Part shown: piece by piece, positions 10,701 through 19,019 of the stretch | Layout of the letters: the number at the start of each line of letters is the position of its first letter | How positions within the stretch are numbered: position 1 is the stretch's first letter | Assembly: GCA_951640165.1 (NCBI GenBank) | Contig: OX621257.1 | Location: 16,317,201 to 16,381,200, forward strand | Length of the DNA: 64,000 bases | Source of the DNA: Pseudoips prasinana | Taxonomy: Eukaryota > Arthropoda > Insecta > Lepidoptera > Nolidae | Direction: 5' to 3' | Translations under genes and position numbers: made by a program | Notes under the pieces: model-generated | The model's input: only the letters and a program-made list of their open reading frames with translations | Told to the model about the DNA's origin: nothing | Database searches by the model: none

Positions 10701-13700
10701 CATCGCATTTCAATCTTTTTCGTCATCATGGATACGTTAAAAATTCGAGTAATTATGGAATATGAGTACCGTCGTGGCAGCAACGCGGCACAAGCGGCAC
10801 GCAACATCAACGACGTTTACGGAGCTAACACTACAAACCAACGCACCACCTGTTATTGGTTTGCTCGCTTCCGTTCTGGAAATTTCGACCTGAAAAATGA
10901 ACCTCGCGGTCGTCCGAAGACTTTGGTCGACAATGACGAATTAAAGGCGGTTGTGGAAGCTGATGATACACAATCTACGGCTGAATTAGCAGCAGCTTTC
11001 GACGTTAGCGTCAAAACAATATTGGTCCATTTGCGTCAAATTGGCAAGGTAAAAAAGCTTGACAAATGGGTGCCCCACGAACTCAATGATCGCCAGCGCG
11101 AAGTACGCGTCGAGACGTGCCTTGCACTGCTCAACAGACACACAAATGAAGGAATTTTGAACCGCATTGTTACCTGCGATGAAAAATGGATTCTGTTTGA
11201 TAACCGCAAGCGCTCAGCAAGTTGGTTGGATCCTGGTTCAGCACCTAAACAATGCCCTAAACGAAAACTTACCCCTAGAAAAGTGATGGTCACTGTTTGG
11301 TGGTCTAGCGCCGGTGTGATTCATCACAGCTTCTTACCAAACGGGGTGAGCATTACTGCAGATGTGTACTGTGAAGAACTGAGCACAATGATGGAGAAGC
11401 TGGCGCATCTCCAACCAGCATTGGTCAATCGCTCGTCTCCGCTGCTCCTGCACGACAACGCGCGACCTCATACTGCACAGCAGACGGTCTCCAAGTTGCA
11501 AGAACTGGGGTTGGAAGCTCTCCGTCATCCGCCCTACTCACCAGACCTTGCGCCTACAGACTACTACTTTTTCCAGAATTTGGATAACTTCTTGGCGGGA
11601 AAAAAATTCAATACCCGAGAGGCAGTACAAAATGCCTTTGAAGAATTTGTTGCCTCCCGTCCAGCTGATTTCTTTAAGAAGGGCATCAATAAACTGCCAC
11701 TGCGATGGCAAAGATGCATTGATTGCATGGGTGATTACTTCGATTAATACAAATAAAAAAATTCATGAAAAAAATTCGTTTAAATTTTTTCATACAAAAC
11801 GGCAATTTCATAGGTAAAGACCTATTATATCATATCTGTACATGTGTGAATTGCAAATTGAACTAAGACTATCATTTTAATCGCACAAAATATATACACC
11901 CACTATATGGTAGAACGATGAAAACTCAAGCGACTACCGACAAATATATACCAGAGAACGGGCAGCGGCGTTCTTCTGAGTACTATGACTATCTTACTGG
12001 ATCGCCAACCCGTCTGACAAGCGTGGCGATTATGGCAGATCCCCTCAAATGATGATCTTTGGGGGGAGGCCTTTGTCCAGCAGTGGGCGTCTTCCGGCTG
12101 ATATGATGAGGATTAGAGGTTCGGTAACTGCTTAATATCGGGCTATTTGTTTGAATAAATACCTGCGCAGTAAAGAAGACGTTCATGTAGTTGATGTACT
12201 GCGAAGCGGTGTCGCTGCTGCCCGTCACAATCAGGATGCGACTGCTCATGCGCAGCCCCAATGGAGCCTCGCGACGGATCTGCAAACATAATATAAGTAA
12301 AGAAGGTAAAACGCCAACTGCTCATATAGGTTCAGTACATTATTAGTCTAGCGTTAGCGTGCTCGACTGCAGATTATTGAGGTCCTAGGTGCAAATCACG
12401 AGTCAGAACAAGAAATGATTTTGTGATTCTCTATTAAGAAAATTTCTCAGTCAATCAGCTCGAAGGCTGGGTGTTGGCAGTATAGGCCCTCGCCCTAGGT
12501 ACCTCGGAGAGCACGTAATATCAAGTATTTCCTTCCGGTCTTGTCGCTAGCCATCCCATCGGATAATAAGAGTGATGGAATAGAAAGTGGCCTTGTGTTT
12601 GCGCGCACTTTGTGCAATATTACTCGCCGCCGTGGCCTTAATTCGGCTAGGAAGTCTTTATATAAAACTATAATGTATATATAACATAACTTTAACTAAA
12701 GTACCATTACAGTAAAATTGTTACATTACGTTACAATGTTATTTCCCTTTATTGGTAAAAGAAGACACACACAATAGGTGGGTGGGAGTCACTCGAACCC
12801 ACGACCTGCGGCGTGACAGGAAAGTAATTACTAACCACGCCAATCGGCCCGCCAAAATTCAAAATTAATGCATTATATTCAATCAGGAGAATTATCTACA
12901 TTTAAATACATACATAGACTCACGCCTGTTTCCCAGAGGGGTAGGCAGAGACAACGGATTTCCATTTGTCACGATCTTTGCACACGTCTTTTGCCTCGAT
13001 TACTGACATTATATTCTTCATAAATGCTCGACGGTTAAGGTTACTTCTGACCTGCCCTTTCTTGAGCACGTCTCCACAGGCCAGATATACTTCTTTGGTC
13101 AATCTTCTTTCATTCATCCTTTCTAAATGGCCAAACCATCTCAGCATTCCTTTTTCAATCTTTGTGACTACATCCTCTTTCATACCACAACACTCTCTTA
13201 CATCAGTATTTCGAATTCTGTCTCTCAAAGTCACACCACACATACTTCCCAGAGCTCTCATTTCCACTGCATACTCGACTCAGGAATCCGGTGGCGCCAC
13301 CCTTTGAACAGACCTCTTATTCGGCTGATTACCAGAAAGTGATCTGTATGGATTGCGGTCCCACGATACTCTTGTGTCTAAAACATTCTTTCTCAATCTT
13401 TCATCTACAATCACAGTCAATCATACTCTTTCTCACAGTTTTCCTCTCTCGTGTAAACATATGGATTCTTTTAAGTTCAAACATAGTATTTGTAACACAG
13501 ACCCCATTCCAGGCATATCTCAAGCAGACTGTACCCATTCTCATTCTCACTCTCATCATCGAATTGACCTAGTACCCTTTCAAAACCATCCATTAAAATC
13601 ACATCTCACGCAACACATCTCTCAGGGTCTCCCAGAATGCTTTTCTTTCCTCTTGTTCTCGGTGTGTTACAACTGCACCCATATCTACAGGAGCGTACAC

Positions 13701-16700
13701 CCCTACTAGGAAGATACGGGACATACCAAATTTCATTCTCAACCACATTACTCTTGCATTCACGCATTCGAACTCAGTCACACACTCAGACATACTTGTG
13801 GAAAGAATGAGACCCACACCTTGGCAAGCTCGGGTGGTGTTCGGTACTCCAGACCAATACGCCGTGTAAAGCCCGTCTTTTGTAGTATCACAACCTTTCC
13901 GTTTCGTCTCATTCACACACAATACATCGATCCGCTTTTCACTCATCAGCTGACATACTTCGTCCATCTTACTCTCAATAGAATAGAATACCTCCTCCCA
14001 CATTCAACATAGCAAAACGGCTCTACGTTGGCCACTTTTTGCCTCTCCGGGAAACGAGACGTGACGGGTGGCGGACCACGTCGCCGCCATTTGAAGGATT
14101 AAAATTAATTGTATCCGTACTATTGTGAGCGTACAGTAAGCCAGCTAACTCGGCCTGTGAGCGCCGCCGTTGGTATGCATAATTATGCCTACTCATTCTC
14201 CACCGCTCTAAGCTACTATCCTGTACTGATAGTAACTATGCTATCCCAGGCCTCTGATGAATCTTTCGATTCCAGAGGCCCCGATAGAGGCAGTTTAAGG
14301 TCATACCCGGGACCGACATTATATAACATTACGATACATTTAAATAATTAAATCAAATAACGCTTTTTAAAACAGTAATAACTGGAGACATAATTGTTAC
14401 ATAAGGCTACAATTTGCTAAAACATTACATACTTAAGTATATATTGTTTTTAATATAACTTTTCCAAACATTCACATTATAATCATTCTTTAACATGATC
14501 TATTCTCCATACAAAACGCTGTAATTTTAATACCTTAGCTATGAAGCAAAGTGCCATTGCCACAGCTCCTGCTAGAAGAGATTCTCCTGGTTTATCTTCT
14601 TGTGGCTGACTCTTTATCAAGTTGACAAGTCTGTAACACAAAATAATTGAATAAACAAATATCTTGGGCAAACAAACTACGCTGAGTTTGTACTATGGCA
14701 ACCAGAGTACTGATAAACATCATCATATCACCCTAAGACGTCCACTGCTGGACAAAGGCCTCCCCCAAGGATCTCCACAATAGCCGGTCCTGCGCTGCCC
14801 GCATCCAGCGGCTTCCCGCAACCCGCACAAGATCGTCGGTCCACCGTGTAGGAGGCCTGCCCACGCTGCGTCTTCCGGTTCGTGGTCGTCACTCGAGAAC
14901 CTTTCTGCCCCATCGGCCGTCAGTTCGAAGAGCTATGTGCCCTGCTCACTGCCACTTCTTTTAGGCAATTGTTTGGGCTATGTCGGTTACTTTGGTTTTC
15001 CTGCGGATCTCAGCAATTCTGATTCGATCTCGCAGGGAAACTCCAAGCATAGCCCTTTCCATTGCTAACTGATAAACATACTTAGTACATACTTATATAT
15101 TTCTAAATACCTATTTTACCCATGTATGATATATAGATCCACTTTGATATTTGTAAGTACATCCATGTTTTGGCCGGCCATGATGTTGTTGTTTTGGCCG
15201 GCCATGATGTTGTTGTTTTGAGTGAGTTTCTTTTTTATAGTTACTTACTTCTAAATTTAATTGATTGTTGGCTTGTATAAATTAAGTAAATAATAGCTCT
15301 GTTTGCTCATAATTTAAATGTTTAGTTATGCATATCTTCTCAGTGAGTGATTCTTAAGAGAAATAAAGTTATTCTTAAACCAAAAAATTAATACATACTA
15401 TAGATAAATTACATATAAGACACAGAACAAATAATCATGCTAATCACACAAAGTTTTGCCTGGGTCGGGATTGATCCCACGGCCTCTGTCTTACAACGAG
15501 GTCCCTAAACACTAGACCAACAGGCCATCTAACATGGTCATAGAACACAGAGTGGTGCTGCTTCCCATTCTCTGGTAGATATACTCTCAGGATGACTTCT
15601 ACACCCCCACAAGTATAAGAGGAGGTTGTGTATTTGTAATTTAGTTCATTGAAATTGACTGGAAAACTTACCTCATTTTAATGGTTTTTTCTACTAATGT
15701 AAACAATTCATATTGTCCATCAATCTGTCGCACATCTAATGGTTTCCCGGGAGATGGGTACAGGTAATCACTGAAAAGAAACCATCAAATTGTTAGCTGT
15801 ATCATGGTGGAGGAAGGCTGGCTAGGCTTTTATTGTAATCAATCAGCTCCATGAGCTGATAGCAGATTATCGGGAATGATTAAGATCAGATATTTTGTGA
15901 ACATGAAAGCCTTTGTAAGTACTCTCTTATTTTCAAGGTAGGTTTCTCACTAGCAATAATCATGTTGGCTCCTTAACCTGTAGTCAATGATCACACCCTA
16001 TTTTAGAGTTCTATCTTTTTAATTCAGCGGGCCTCTGGGGCCCAAACTAGATAAGGGTCCCTCAGGTATTAGTTACTTAAGCTACTGGATGAGAGTCTTA
16101 TGCACTGGCCAACTACTTGGTGTCTTCAAATTAGTTTTTGTTTGAAATAATAGCATAGGTCTGGAACCATTCAAGAATTTTCACATTGCTATTACTTGCT
16201 AGAGCTCTATCTCATATTTCCAAACTGGCTAAAGATTAGTTTAGTAAAATGCTATTTTGCTTTATGGTTTTTATTTTGAATAAAAATATGTCTACGCCTC
16301 CTTCTTGGTGTCGGTCTTGCCACCACGAATTCTTCCGGTTCTGCGAGCGGCGATGAGACCGACCTTGCGACCAGCGGATGTACCTCTCTTGACAGTCGAT
16401 GCCTTACCAATATGTTGATGGTTACCACCACCGTGAGGATGTTCAACGGGGTTCATGGCAACACCACGCACGTATGGCCAGCAGTTACGCTTAACCTTGT
16501 ACTTGTGGTATGCACGGCCAGCCTTTAGGATGGGCTTGTCAATACGACCACCACCGGCGACAATACCAACCATGCCTCTGTTGCTGGATGGCAAAACTTT
16601 CTTAGCTCCAGATGGCAGCTTAACCCTTGTACGCTTGGCATCAGGATTATGGCCGATAACAGTGGCAAAGTTTCCAGAGGCACGAGCTAGCCGACCTCGG

Positions 16701-18678
16701 TCCCCCATCTTTTCCTCAAGGTTGCAGACAATGGTACCCTCAGGCATAGAACCAACAGGCATGACATTTCCAACTTCAAGGGTGGCTTTCTTGCCGCAGT
16801 ACACAAGCTGGCCAGTGTAAAGACCCTCGGGAGCAATGAACAGTTCCTTGCGGGTCTTGAACTTGTAGGGGTCACGGAAGTGAACAACTGCCAAGGGGGC
16901 ACCATGGCCGGGGTCATGGATGATGTCCTTTACGACACCCTTGATGTATCCATGACGTTCAGCATAGTCGAGGGAGCGAAGCTTAGGAGCTCCTTTCCTT
17001 TTCTTAGTGTGTGAAACGAACACTGAACCGGCACCTTTACGCTGAGCACGAATCACACGACCCATGGTTACGACCCGTCAGTTCCTTTGACGGTCACTTT
17101 TGAAAGAACATACAGAAGTTCATTGGTTAGCCAAGATTTATTACCAATCAGCCAGATCATTCCTCTAAATTTTACTTTTCTGTCATGTCAGCCTTCTGTC
17201 CAGCCGGCTACAAAAGTGCTGAATATTTGTAATAAATTTTAAAAAATAAAATAGATAAGGTTTTTATTCACATAGACTTTAAAAAAGCCATTGTAAATAG
17301 TCAGAACATGTTTGTAGTAATATAGTTAAGTAGGTATACATAATAATTATTTCTAGTCACATAGATATTTAGGTACACGGATTGTATGAAAATATTTATA
17401 AAATTTATTTTATAATGGCAATGATATTTAGTTAGCTTATTGATGTCCTCCCGACCGAATTTCTGCTACGGCGGCCAGTCTTAATGGGGACTAGCCAATT
17501 GCGCAGGACATATTATAGTGCACAAGTGTGTGCGCAAACACGGGCACTTTCTATTCCATCACTCTCATGATCCGATGGGATGCCTAGCGACACGACCGGA
17601 AAGAGTTCAGGTACAGGACCGACGGCTTTACTTGCTCTCCGAGGCACGGGGGTGTAATACCGCCAACTTTCAGACTTCGGGCTGATACTGAGAAATTTCT
17701 TTTTACGGAAAAATCCCAAAATCACTTTTTGGCCTGACCCTTGATTTGAACCCAGGACCTCATTATCTGCGGTTGAACACGCCTCCGCTAGACCAACGAG
17801 GCAGCTTATTAAGTTATTGTCAAAGAGATTGTTTAAGTTTAATTATCGAAATTTATAGTTTCAGCTATATTTTTACTACATATTTGATAGCATTACATCT
17901 AAAACTAACACTATGAAATACCTTTTATGAAAATGGCATCCTATCACAGCCAGTTCATTCCTAGTTTTCTGCATAAGATGTGAGTTGGCGAAGGAGATCA
18001 CAGCATCAAGACAATTGGTCAGTATCTTTGGGTCTTCAATTATGTATCGTTGATTTGGGTTTGTGTCCACTATTGTGACCAGAAGACTGCTGTCTGATGG
18101 CACTGTAAGGTTAATAGTACATTTCAATTATTTGTAGCAGTTGAGAATGTTGATATACTAAAAGTAAGAGACTGTGTTGGAACACAGGTCTATAAGGACA
18201 AAAGACAGTCATAATAAAGGTGTGGACTAACTTTCTTTCATTTCTTTATATTAAGGTTGATCATAAATAAAACATCAGCAACAGATAAAATAGAAATTGC
18301 CTCAAAACAAATGATAGGTACCTTCATTTAATATCTTCAGTGTTAAGGTTAGACACCTTTAAATTATTCAATAAACAGTTTCATTTTATCTAGTATCAGG
18401 ATCTATTTACTATTATGCTATTAGTTTATTATTATACTACAATTTTAATTTTTTTAGTTTTGTAATTTGTTTTGTAAATATTACAACAGTAACGTTAAAA
18501 TCGGCTACAATTCAGATGACAAAGCTGTTGTGAGTATACGTTACGTTTATGTTATGAATTAAGAATCATAACTGATATTATGCGAAAAGTATTATTTTTA
18601 AGACTAGTTTTAGTAAGTATACAAGTATCAAATCTGTTTTAAGGTTATGTTTAGAAACTTACCATCATCGTCTGCCAT
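4793..18678 (-). CDS. Tfb4: General transcription factor IIH subunit 3 (p34/Tfb4), complete nine-exon gene
   Basis: Subunit of the TFIIH core, which works in RNA polymerase II promoter opening and nucleotide-excision repair in the nucleus. Coding exons, 5' to 3' on the minus strand: 18678-18663, 18102-17922, 15770-15672, 14630-14534, 12279-12163, 7971-7843, 6962-6827, 5842-5806, 4856-4793. All introns are GT-AG and the joins keep frame through 876 nt (291 aa plus TAA). The protein begins [18 protein letters not shown] and has a von Willebrand A-like N-terminal half ([35 protein letters not shown]). The block [17 protein letters not shown] matches the human family member as I recall it. Exons 7-8 encode a Cys-rich C-terminal zinc-binding region ([21 protein letters not shown]). 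The basic tail KTKKKKIKM ends the protein. Human p34 is about 308 aa. RpL8 lies in intron 2; intact Tc1 and mariner elements lie in intron 5. I saw no AATAAA just after the stop. Confidence 0.93.
5364..5396. repeat. Perfect 13-bp hairpin in Tfb4 intron 8
   Basis: CATACAAAAGTAA (5364-5376) and TTACTTTTGTATG (5384-5396) are exact reverse complements around a 7-base loop. It lies in GGGTGACTAG-type sequence that looks like part of a small repeat. Confidence 0.6.
5420..5760 (+). pseudogene. 5'-truncated LINE fragment with poly(A) tail
   Basis: The plus strand encodes a Cys/His knuckle ([17 protein letters not shown]) like those at the C-terminus of RNase H-bearing LINE polyproteins, ending at a stop at 5667. 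After it come AATAAA and a run of A's broken by single C's (about 5735-5758), typical of a retrotransposed 3' end. It lies in intron 8 of Tfb4, antisense to the gene. No RT or endonuclease is present. Confidence 0.65.
5963..6175 (+). mobile_element. tRNA-derived SINE (family C), full length
   Basis: The head has A-box-like TGGCACAGCGGCTAAG and B-box GCGGGTTTGAGTCCCGC. The body includes GTTCTGAGTCTAGATG, GTGTCCGTCTATTATATG and ACCCCGCGACACAGGGAAT. It lies in Tfb4 intron 7. An inverted copy lies at 8185-8345, and a middle-only fragment at 42395-42480. Confidence 0.75.
6420..6500 (+). repeat. tRNA-like SINE head
   Basis: A head of AGAGCAGTGGTTAAGGTGG and a B-box GGGTTCGAGTCCCGC are visible. The sequence after it does not match the body of family A, B or C. 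It is read as a SINE remnant because a complete tRNA cloverleaf does not form. Confidence 0.5.
6650..6720 (-). repeat. SINE family B head fragment
   Basis: The minus strand reads GGGCCGGTTGGCGTGGTTG (A-box region) and GGTTCGATGC (B-box), the head of the family also seen at 12775, 15410, 25996 and 43355. Confidence 0.55.
6992..7206 (+). mobile_element. Short retro-insertion with TSD and an inverted copy of its target
   Basis: The segment is flanked by ACAATTCAGCT at 6996-7006 and 7193-7203 and ends in a short A run (about 7182-7192), as a SINE or truncated LINE would. Its 5' junction is odd: AAGTACAATTCAGCTAGG (6992-7009) is followed after four bases by its exact reverse complement (7014-7031). 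The GC-rich body has no reading frame I recognise. It lies in intron 6 of Tfb4. Confidence 0.65.
7215..7460 (+). mobile_element. 5S-rRNA-like SINE, degenerate copy
   Basis: Contains CGGTCAGTCTACAGATGGGTGACC, which corresponds to the internal promoter end of 5S rRNA. After it come ACGTTAAGCTGTCGGTCCCG and GGCGGCTTGAACAACTC. The copy at 47715-47990 preserves the 5S part better. Confidence 0.65.
7504..7806 (+). mobile_element. Helitron-like element with an extra inverted 5' end
   Basis: TCCTACTAATATTATAAA, the usual 5' end of these elements, occurs at 7504-7521 and as its exact reverse complement at 7641-7658. Helitron body sequence on the plus strand follows (GCGAAAGTTTG, ACGGATTTTGATGAAACTTTG), ending at CCGCGGGGCACAGATAG near 7806. 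The unit at 7504-7658 therefore carries two 5'-type ends facing each other. Confidence 0.6.
8185..8345 (-). mobile_element. SINE family C, inverted copy
   Basis: The minus strand shows the tRNA-like head GCACGTGTGGCGCAGCGG, then CGCCTCGCCGCTTCGTG, a degenerate B-box, and GTTCTGAGTCTGGATG, in the same order as 5963-6175. Confidence 0.7.
8346..8640 (-). pseudogene. RTE-clade LINE, C-terminal fragment
   Basis: The minus strand matches the C-terminal coding part of the RTE copy at 37646-38802 ([18 protein letters not shown] region) but is broken by stops. It is one of several RTE remnants (14715-15075, 20147-22990, 32915-33005). Confidence 0.65.
8700..8769 (+). repeat. Dispersed repeat D, 5' half
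   Basis: CATCTCATCCCGTGGG, GTAGAAGTCGTCCC and GAAGGAATA also occur near 29115, 32185 and 45695. The other half (CCAGAGAACGGGCAGC onward) is at 11944, so the repeat appears to have been split by the transposons in between. Confidence 0.5.
8770..10365 (+). mobile_element. Complete Tc1-like transposon (DD34E)
   Basis: A 1596-bp element with 27-bp terminal inverted repeats. Each end begins TACACACATCAACA, then diverges at two positions and shares TCTAGGGATA. It is flanked by TA target duplications at 8768-8769 and 10366-10367. It holds one intact transposase gene (9069-10094). Intact ends plus an open gene indicate a young, possibly autonomous copy. It sits in intron 5 of Tfb4, antisense to that gene, and only 175 bp from a mariner element. 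Confidence 0.9.
9069..10094 (+). CDS. Tc1-like transposase, intact
   Basis: Cuts and pastes its element at TA sites. I chose the ATG at 9069 ([11 protein letters not shown], 341 aa), 21 nt inside the longest frame, because the sequence ahead of it is not family-like. The N-terminal third has two helix-turn-helix regions ([30 protein letters not shown]...[10 protein letters not shown]) that would bind the inverted ends. The catalytic triad is visible: Asp152 in FTDESRYGF, Asp242 in MHDNAPSH and Glu277 in [11 protein letters not shown], with 34 residues between the last two. The basic GNRGRR precedes the catalytic core. No frameshift or stop is present. Length matches the family's usual 340 or so. 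Confidence 0.93.
   Translation: MPRHHLSRDEMLRAVGMLQNGAIQRVVAESLGTSQNVVSRLWSRYRATGDVAERHTGRYRVTTQRQDRFLQMTARRLPNITAMQLVQRLQEGQQLLVSDQTVRRRLHEVGLHARRPLRVPALRRGNRGRRLLWAQEHLTWSDQQWSLVLFTDESRYGFHPDSRRTRVWRTPGRVSRLRHPQEVHSYQGGTIMVWAGIRIGGRTQLIWIQGSMTAHRYREEVVERVIVPLRALTGQEFQLMHDNAPSHTARLVRAALREHDVQVLDWPPQSPDLNPIEHAWDMLQRRALRDFPPNLTTEEQLFEHLKRTWDCIPQQDIDTLILSMENRCRCVINVRGGNTDY
10541..11822 (+). mobile_element. Complete mariner transposon (DD34D), copy 1
   Basis: A 1282-bp element. Both ends carry GGTCTTTACCTATGAAATTG plus CCGTT as a near-perfect inverted repeat, flanked by TA at 10539-10540 and 11823-11824. A second copy of identical length lies at 44396-45677 in the opposite orientation. This copy is in intron 5 of Tfb4, antisense to the gene. 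Confidence 0.93.
10728..11747 (+). CDS. Mariner transposase, intact (copy 1)
   Basis: 339 aa from ATG 10728 ([17 protein letters not shown]); the longer frame starts 13 codons earlier in sequence unlike the family. The N-terminal half has paired helix-turn-helix modules for end binding. WVPHELND links to the catalytic domain, whose triad is Asp151 (VTCDEKW), Asp243 ([11 protein letters not shown]) and Asp278 ([13 protein letters not shown]), with 34 residues between the last two, i.e. DD34D. The frame is fully open. Compared with copy 2 it has Ser193 and His200 in place of Ala and Tyr. No defect is visible, so activity cannot be excluded. Confidence 0.95.
   Translation: MDTLKIRVIMEYEYRRGSNAAQAARNINDVYGANTTNQRTTCYWFARFRSGNFDLKNEPRGRPKTLVDNDELKAVVEADDTQSTAELAAAFDVSVKTILVHLRQIGKVKKLDKWVPHELNDRQREVRVETCLALLNRHTNEGILNRIVTCDEKWILFDNRKRSASWLDPGSAPKQCPKRKLTPRKVMVTVWWSSAGVIHHSFLPNGVSITADVYCEELSTMMEKLAHLQPALVNRSSPLLLHDNARPHTAQQTVSKLQELGLEALRHPPYSPDLAPTDYYFFQNLDNFLAGKKFNTREAVQNAFEEFVASRPADFFKKGINKLPLRWQRCIDCMGDYFD
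11936..12115 (+). repeat. Repeat D 3' half joined to RTE 3' tail
   Basis: ATATATACCAGAGAACGGG, TTCTTCTGAGTACTATGAC and CGCCAACCCGTCTG define repeat D. It runs into TTTGTCCAGCAGTGGGCGTC and GGCTGATATGATGAGG, the untranslated end of RTE elements seen in inverse at 37646 and 14715. Confidence 0.55.
12355..12655 (+). repeat. SINE family A, decayed copy
   Basis: The order of blocks matches family A: degenerate A-box (TAGTCTAGCGTTAGCG), TCAGCTCGAAGGCTGGGTGTTGGC, CTCGGAGAGCACGTAA, CGCCGTGGCC. Many substitutions indicate age. It is in intron 4 of Tfb4. Confidence 0.65.
12775..12850 (-). repeat. SINE family B head fragment
   Basis: The minus strand reads GGGCCGATTGGCGTGG (A-box) and GTGGGTTCGAGTGAC (B-box). 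No body follows. Confidence 0.55.
12918..14320 (-). pseudogene. Non-LTR retrotransposon with internal deletion
   Basis: On the minus strand, 14003-13599 encodes an APE-type endonuclease N-terminus ([41 protein letters not shown]). Its remainder continues to about 13290 with frameshifts ([11 protein letters not shown]). At 13267-12920 the sequence jumps to the C-terminal end of the RT protein ([30 protein letters not shown]). The whole reverse transcriptase core is missing. Sequence from 14013 to 14320 is probably the element's 5' leader. It sits in intron 4 of Tfb4 in the sense orientation. Confidence 0.75.
14715..15075 (-). pseudogene. RTE-clade LINE, 3' fragment
   Basis: Matches the 3' coding end and tail of the RTE copy at 37646-38802: the minus strand ends CGTCTTAGGGTGATATGATGATG, preceded by GCCTTTGTCCAGCAGTGG. 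Coding part carries stops. It is in intron 3 of Tfb4. Confidence 0.7.
15165..15225. repeat. Short tandem repeat of a 24-bp unit
   Basis: The unit TTTTGGCCGGCCATGATGTTG plus TTG occurs twice in direct tandem with a partial third. Each unit carries the palindrome GGCCGGCC. Confidence 0.75.
15410..15535 (-). repeat. SINE family B-like head
   Basis: The minus strand reads TGGCCTGTTGGTCTAGTG (A-box) and GGGATCAATCCCG (degenerate B-box), then AAACTTTGTGTGATTAGC. The head resembles both A and B families. Confidence 0.5.
16270..16275 (-). terminator. Poly(A) signal of RpL8
   Basis: AATAAA on the minus strand, 17 bases past the RpL8 stop codon. This predicts a very short 3' UTR. No A-tract follows, which argues against a recent processed copy. 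Confidence 0.65.
16292..17065 (-). CDS. RpL8: 60S ribosomal protein L8 (uL2), intronless, nested in Tfb4 intron 2
   Basis: Core protein of the large cytosolic ribosomal subunit, next to the peptidyl-transferase centre. The single exon encodes 257 aa from [16 protein letters not shown] to [10 protein letters not shown], the full length of eukaryotic L8. Conserved blocks include [28 protein letters not shown] sequence (here HDPGHG), [24 protein letters not shown] and the hallmark uL2 loop [19 protein letters not shown] near residues 205-223, containing the functionally important His. Codons are GC-richer than the surroundings, as expected for a highly expressed gene. It lies on the same strand as Tfb4, wholly within its intron 2. 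It has its own pyrimidine-rich candidate start and poly(A) signal, so it is most likely the working gene, though an old retrocopy origin is possible. The open frame is undamaged. Confidence 0.95.
   Translation of the reverse strand: MGRVIRAQRKGAGSVFVSHTKKRKGAPKLRSLDYAERHGYIKGVVKDIIHDPGHGAPLAVVHFRDPYKFKTRKELFIAPEGLYTGQLVYCGKKATLEVGNVMPVGSMPEGTIVCNLEEKMGDRGRLARASGNFATVIGHNPDAKRTRVKLPSGAKKVLPSSNRGMVGIVAGGGRIDKPILKAGRAYHKYKVKRNCWPYVRGVAMNPVEHPHGGGNHQHIGKASTVKRGTSAGRKVGLIAARRTGRIRGGKTDTKKEA
17066..17108 (-). promoter_or_regulatory. RpL8 5' leader with TOP-like candidate start
   Basis: The minus strand upstream of the ATG has TTCTTTCA (17108-17101), a pyrimidine run of the kind found at ribosomal-protein mRNA starts (TOP). 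The leader would be about 40 nt. It holds a small hairpin, CCGTCA...TGACGG. No splice donor/acceptor pair is seen between it and the ATG. Confidence 0.5.
17228..17880 (-). repeat. Dispersed repeat G, copy 1, split by a SINE
   Basis: The minus strand carries TTTTTTAAAGTCTATGTGAATAAAAACC at its 3' side (around 17252-17290) and matches 27975, 42750 and 62830. It is interrupted at AGCTTATT (17434-17441) by SINE A and resumes at 17811. It looks like the 3' untranslated part of a LINE. Confidence 0.65.
17442..17802 (-). mobile_element. SINE family A, full length, with 8-bp TSD
   Basis: The minus strand has head GCCTCGTTGGTCTAGCGG, B-box, body and tail ending ATTCGGTCGGGAGGACATC. It is flanked by AGCTTATT on both sides (17434-17441; 17803-17810), and removing it restores repeat G. 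It lies between Tfb4 exon 2 and RpL8. Confidence 0.85.
18103..18662 (-). other. Intron 1 of Tfb4, nothing else seen
   Basis: Bounded by GTAAGT and a TTACAG acceptor. AT-rich with no repeat recognised. Confidence 0.6.
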
Positions 18679-19019
18679 TTTATGAGGGGAATTTACGGAC
18701 AATAAAGAAACTAGAAAGAAATGCTGTTTCTGTTATAGTTTTTATCCGTTTAATATAATATTTTTGCAAAACATAATACTACTGCTCGGTTTATACAAAC
18801 AAATAGCTTTTTTATTTGACAGCTTTGTTGAATGTTGCCAAGTCAGTTTACCAATAAGTGGCTAAAATAGTTTACAAAAGTGCTAAAGTAACGATAAATT
18901 CTTAACTATTTCATGGGCAATGTGAAATGGCAACAAATAGTTCAAAAGTACAAAAAAATGCCAGAATAAGAATAAATTTTCAATAATTTTCTCTAAGTCG
19001 ACGTTTTGTAAGTAACTAC

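Noticed and set aside
16455..16820. 121-codon plus-strand ORF
   Set aside because: Complement of the RpL8 coding sequence; open because of its GC-rich codons.
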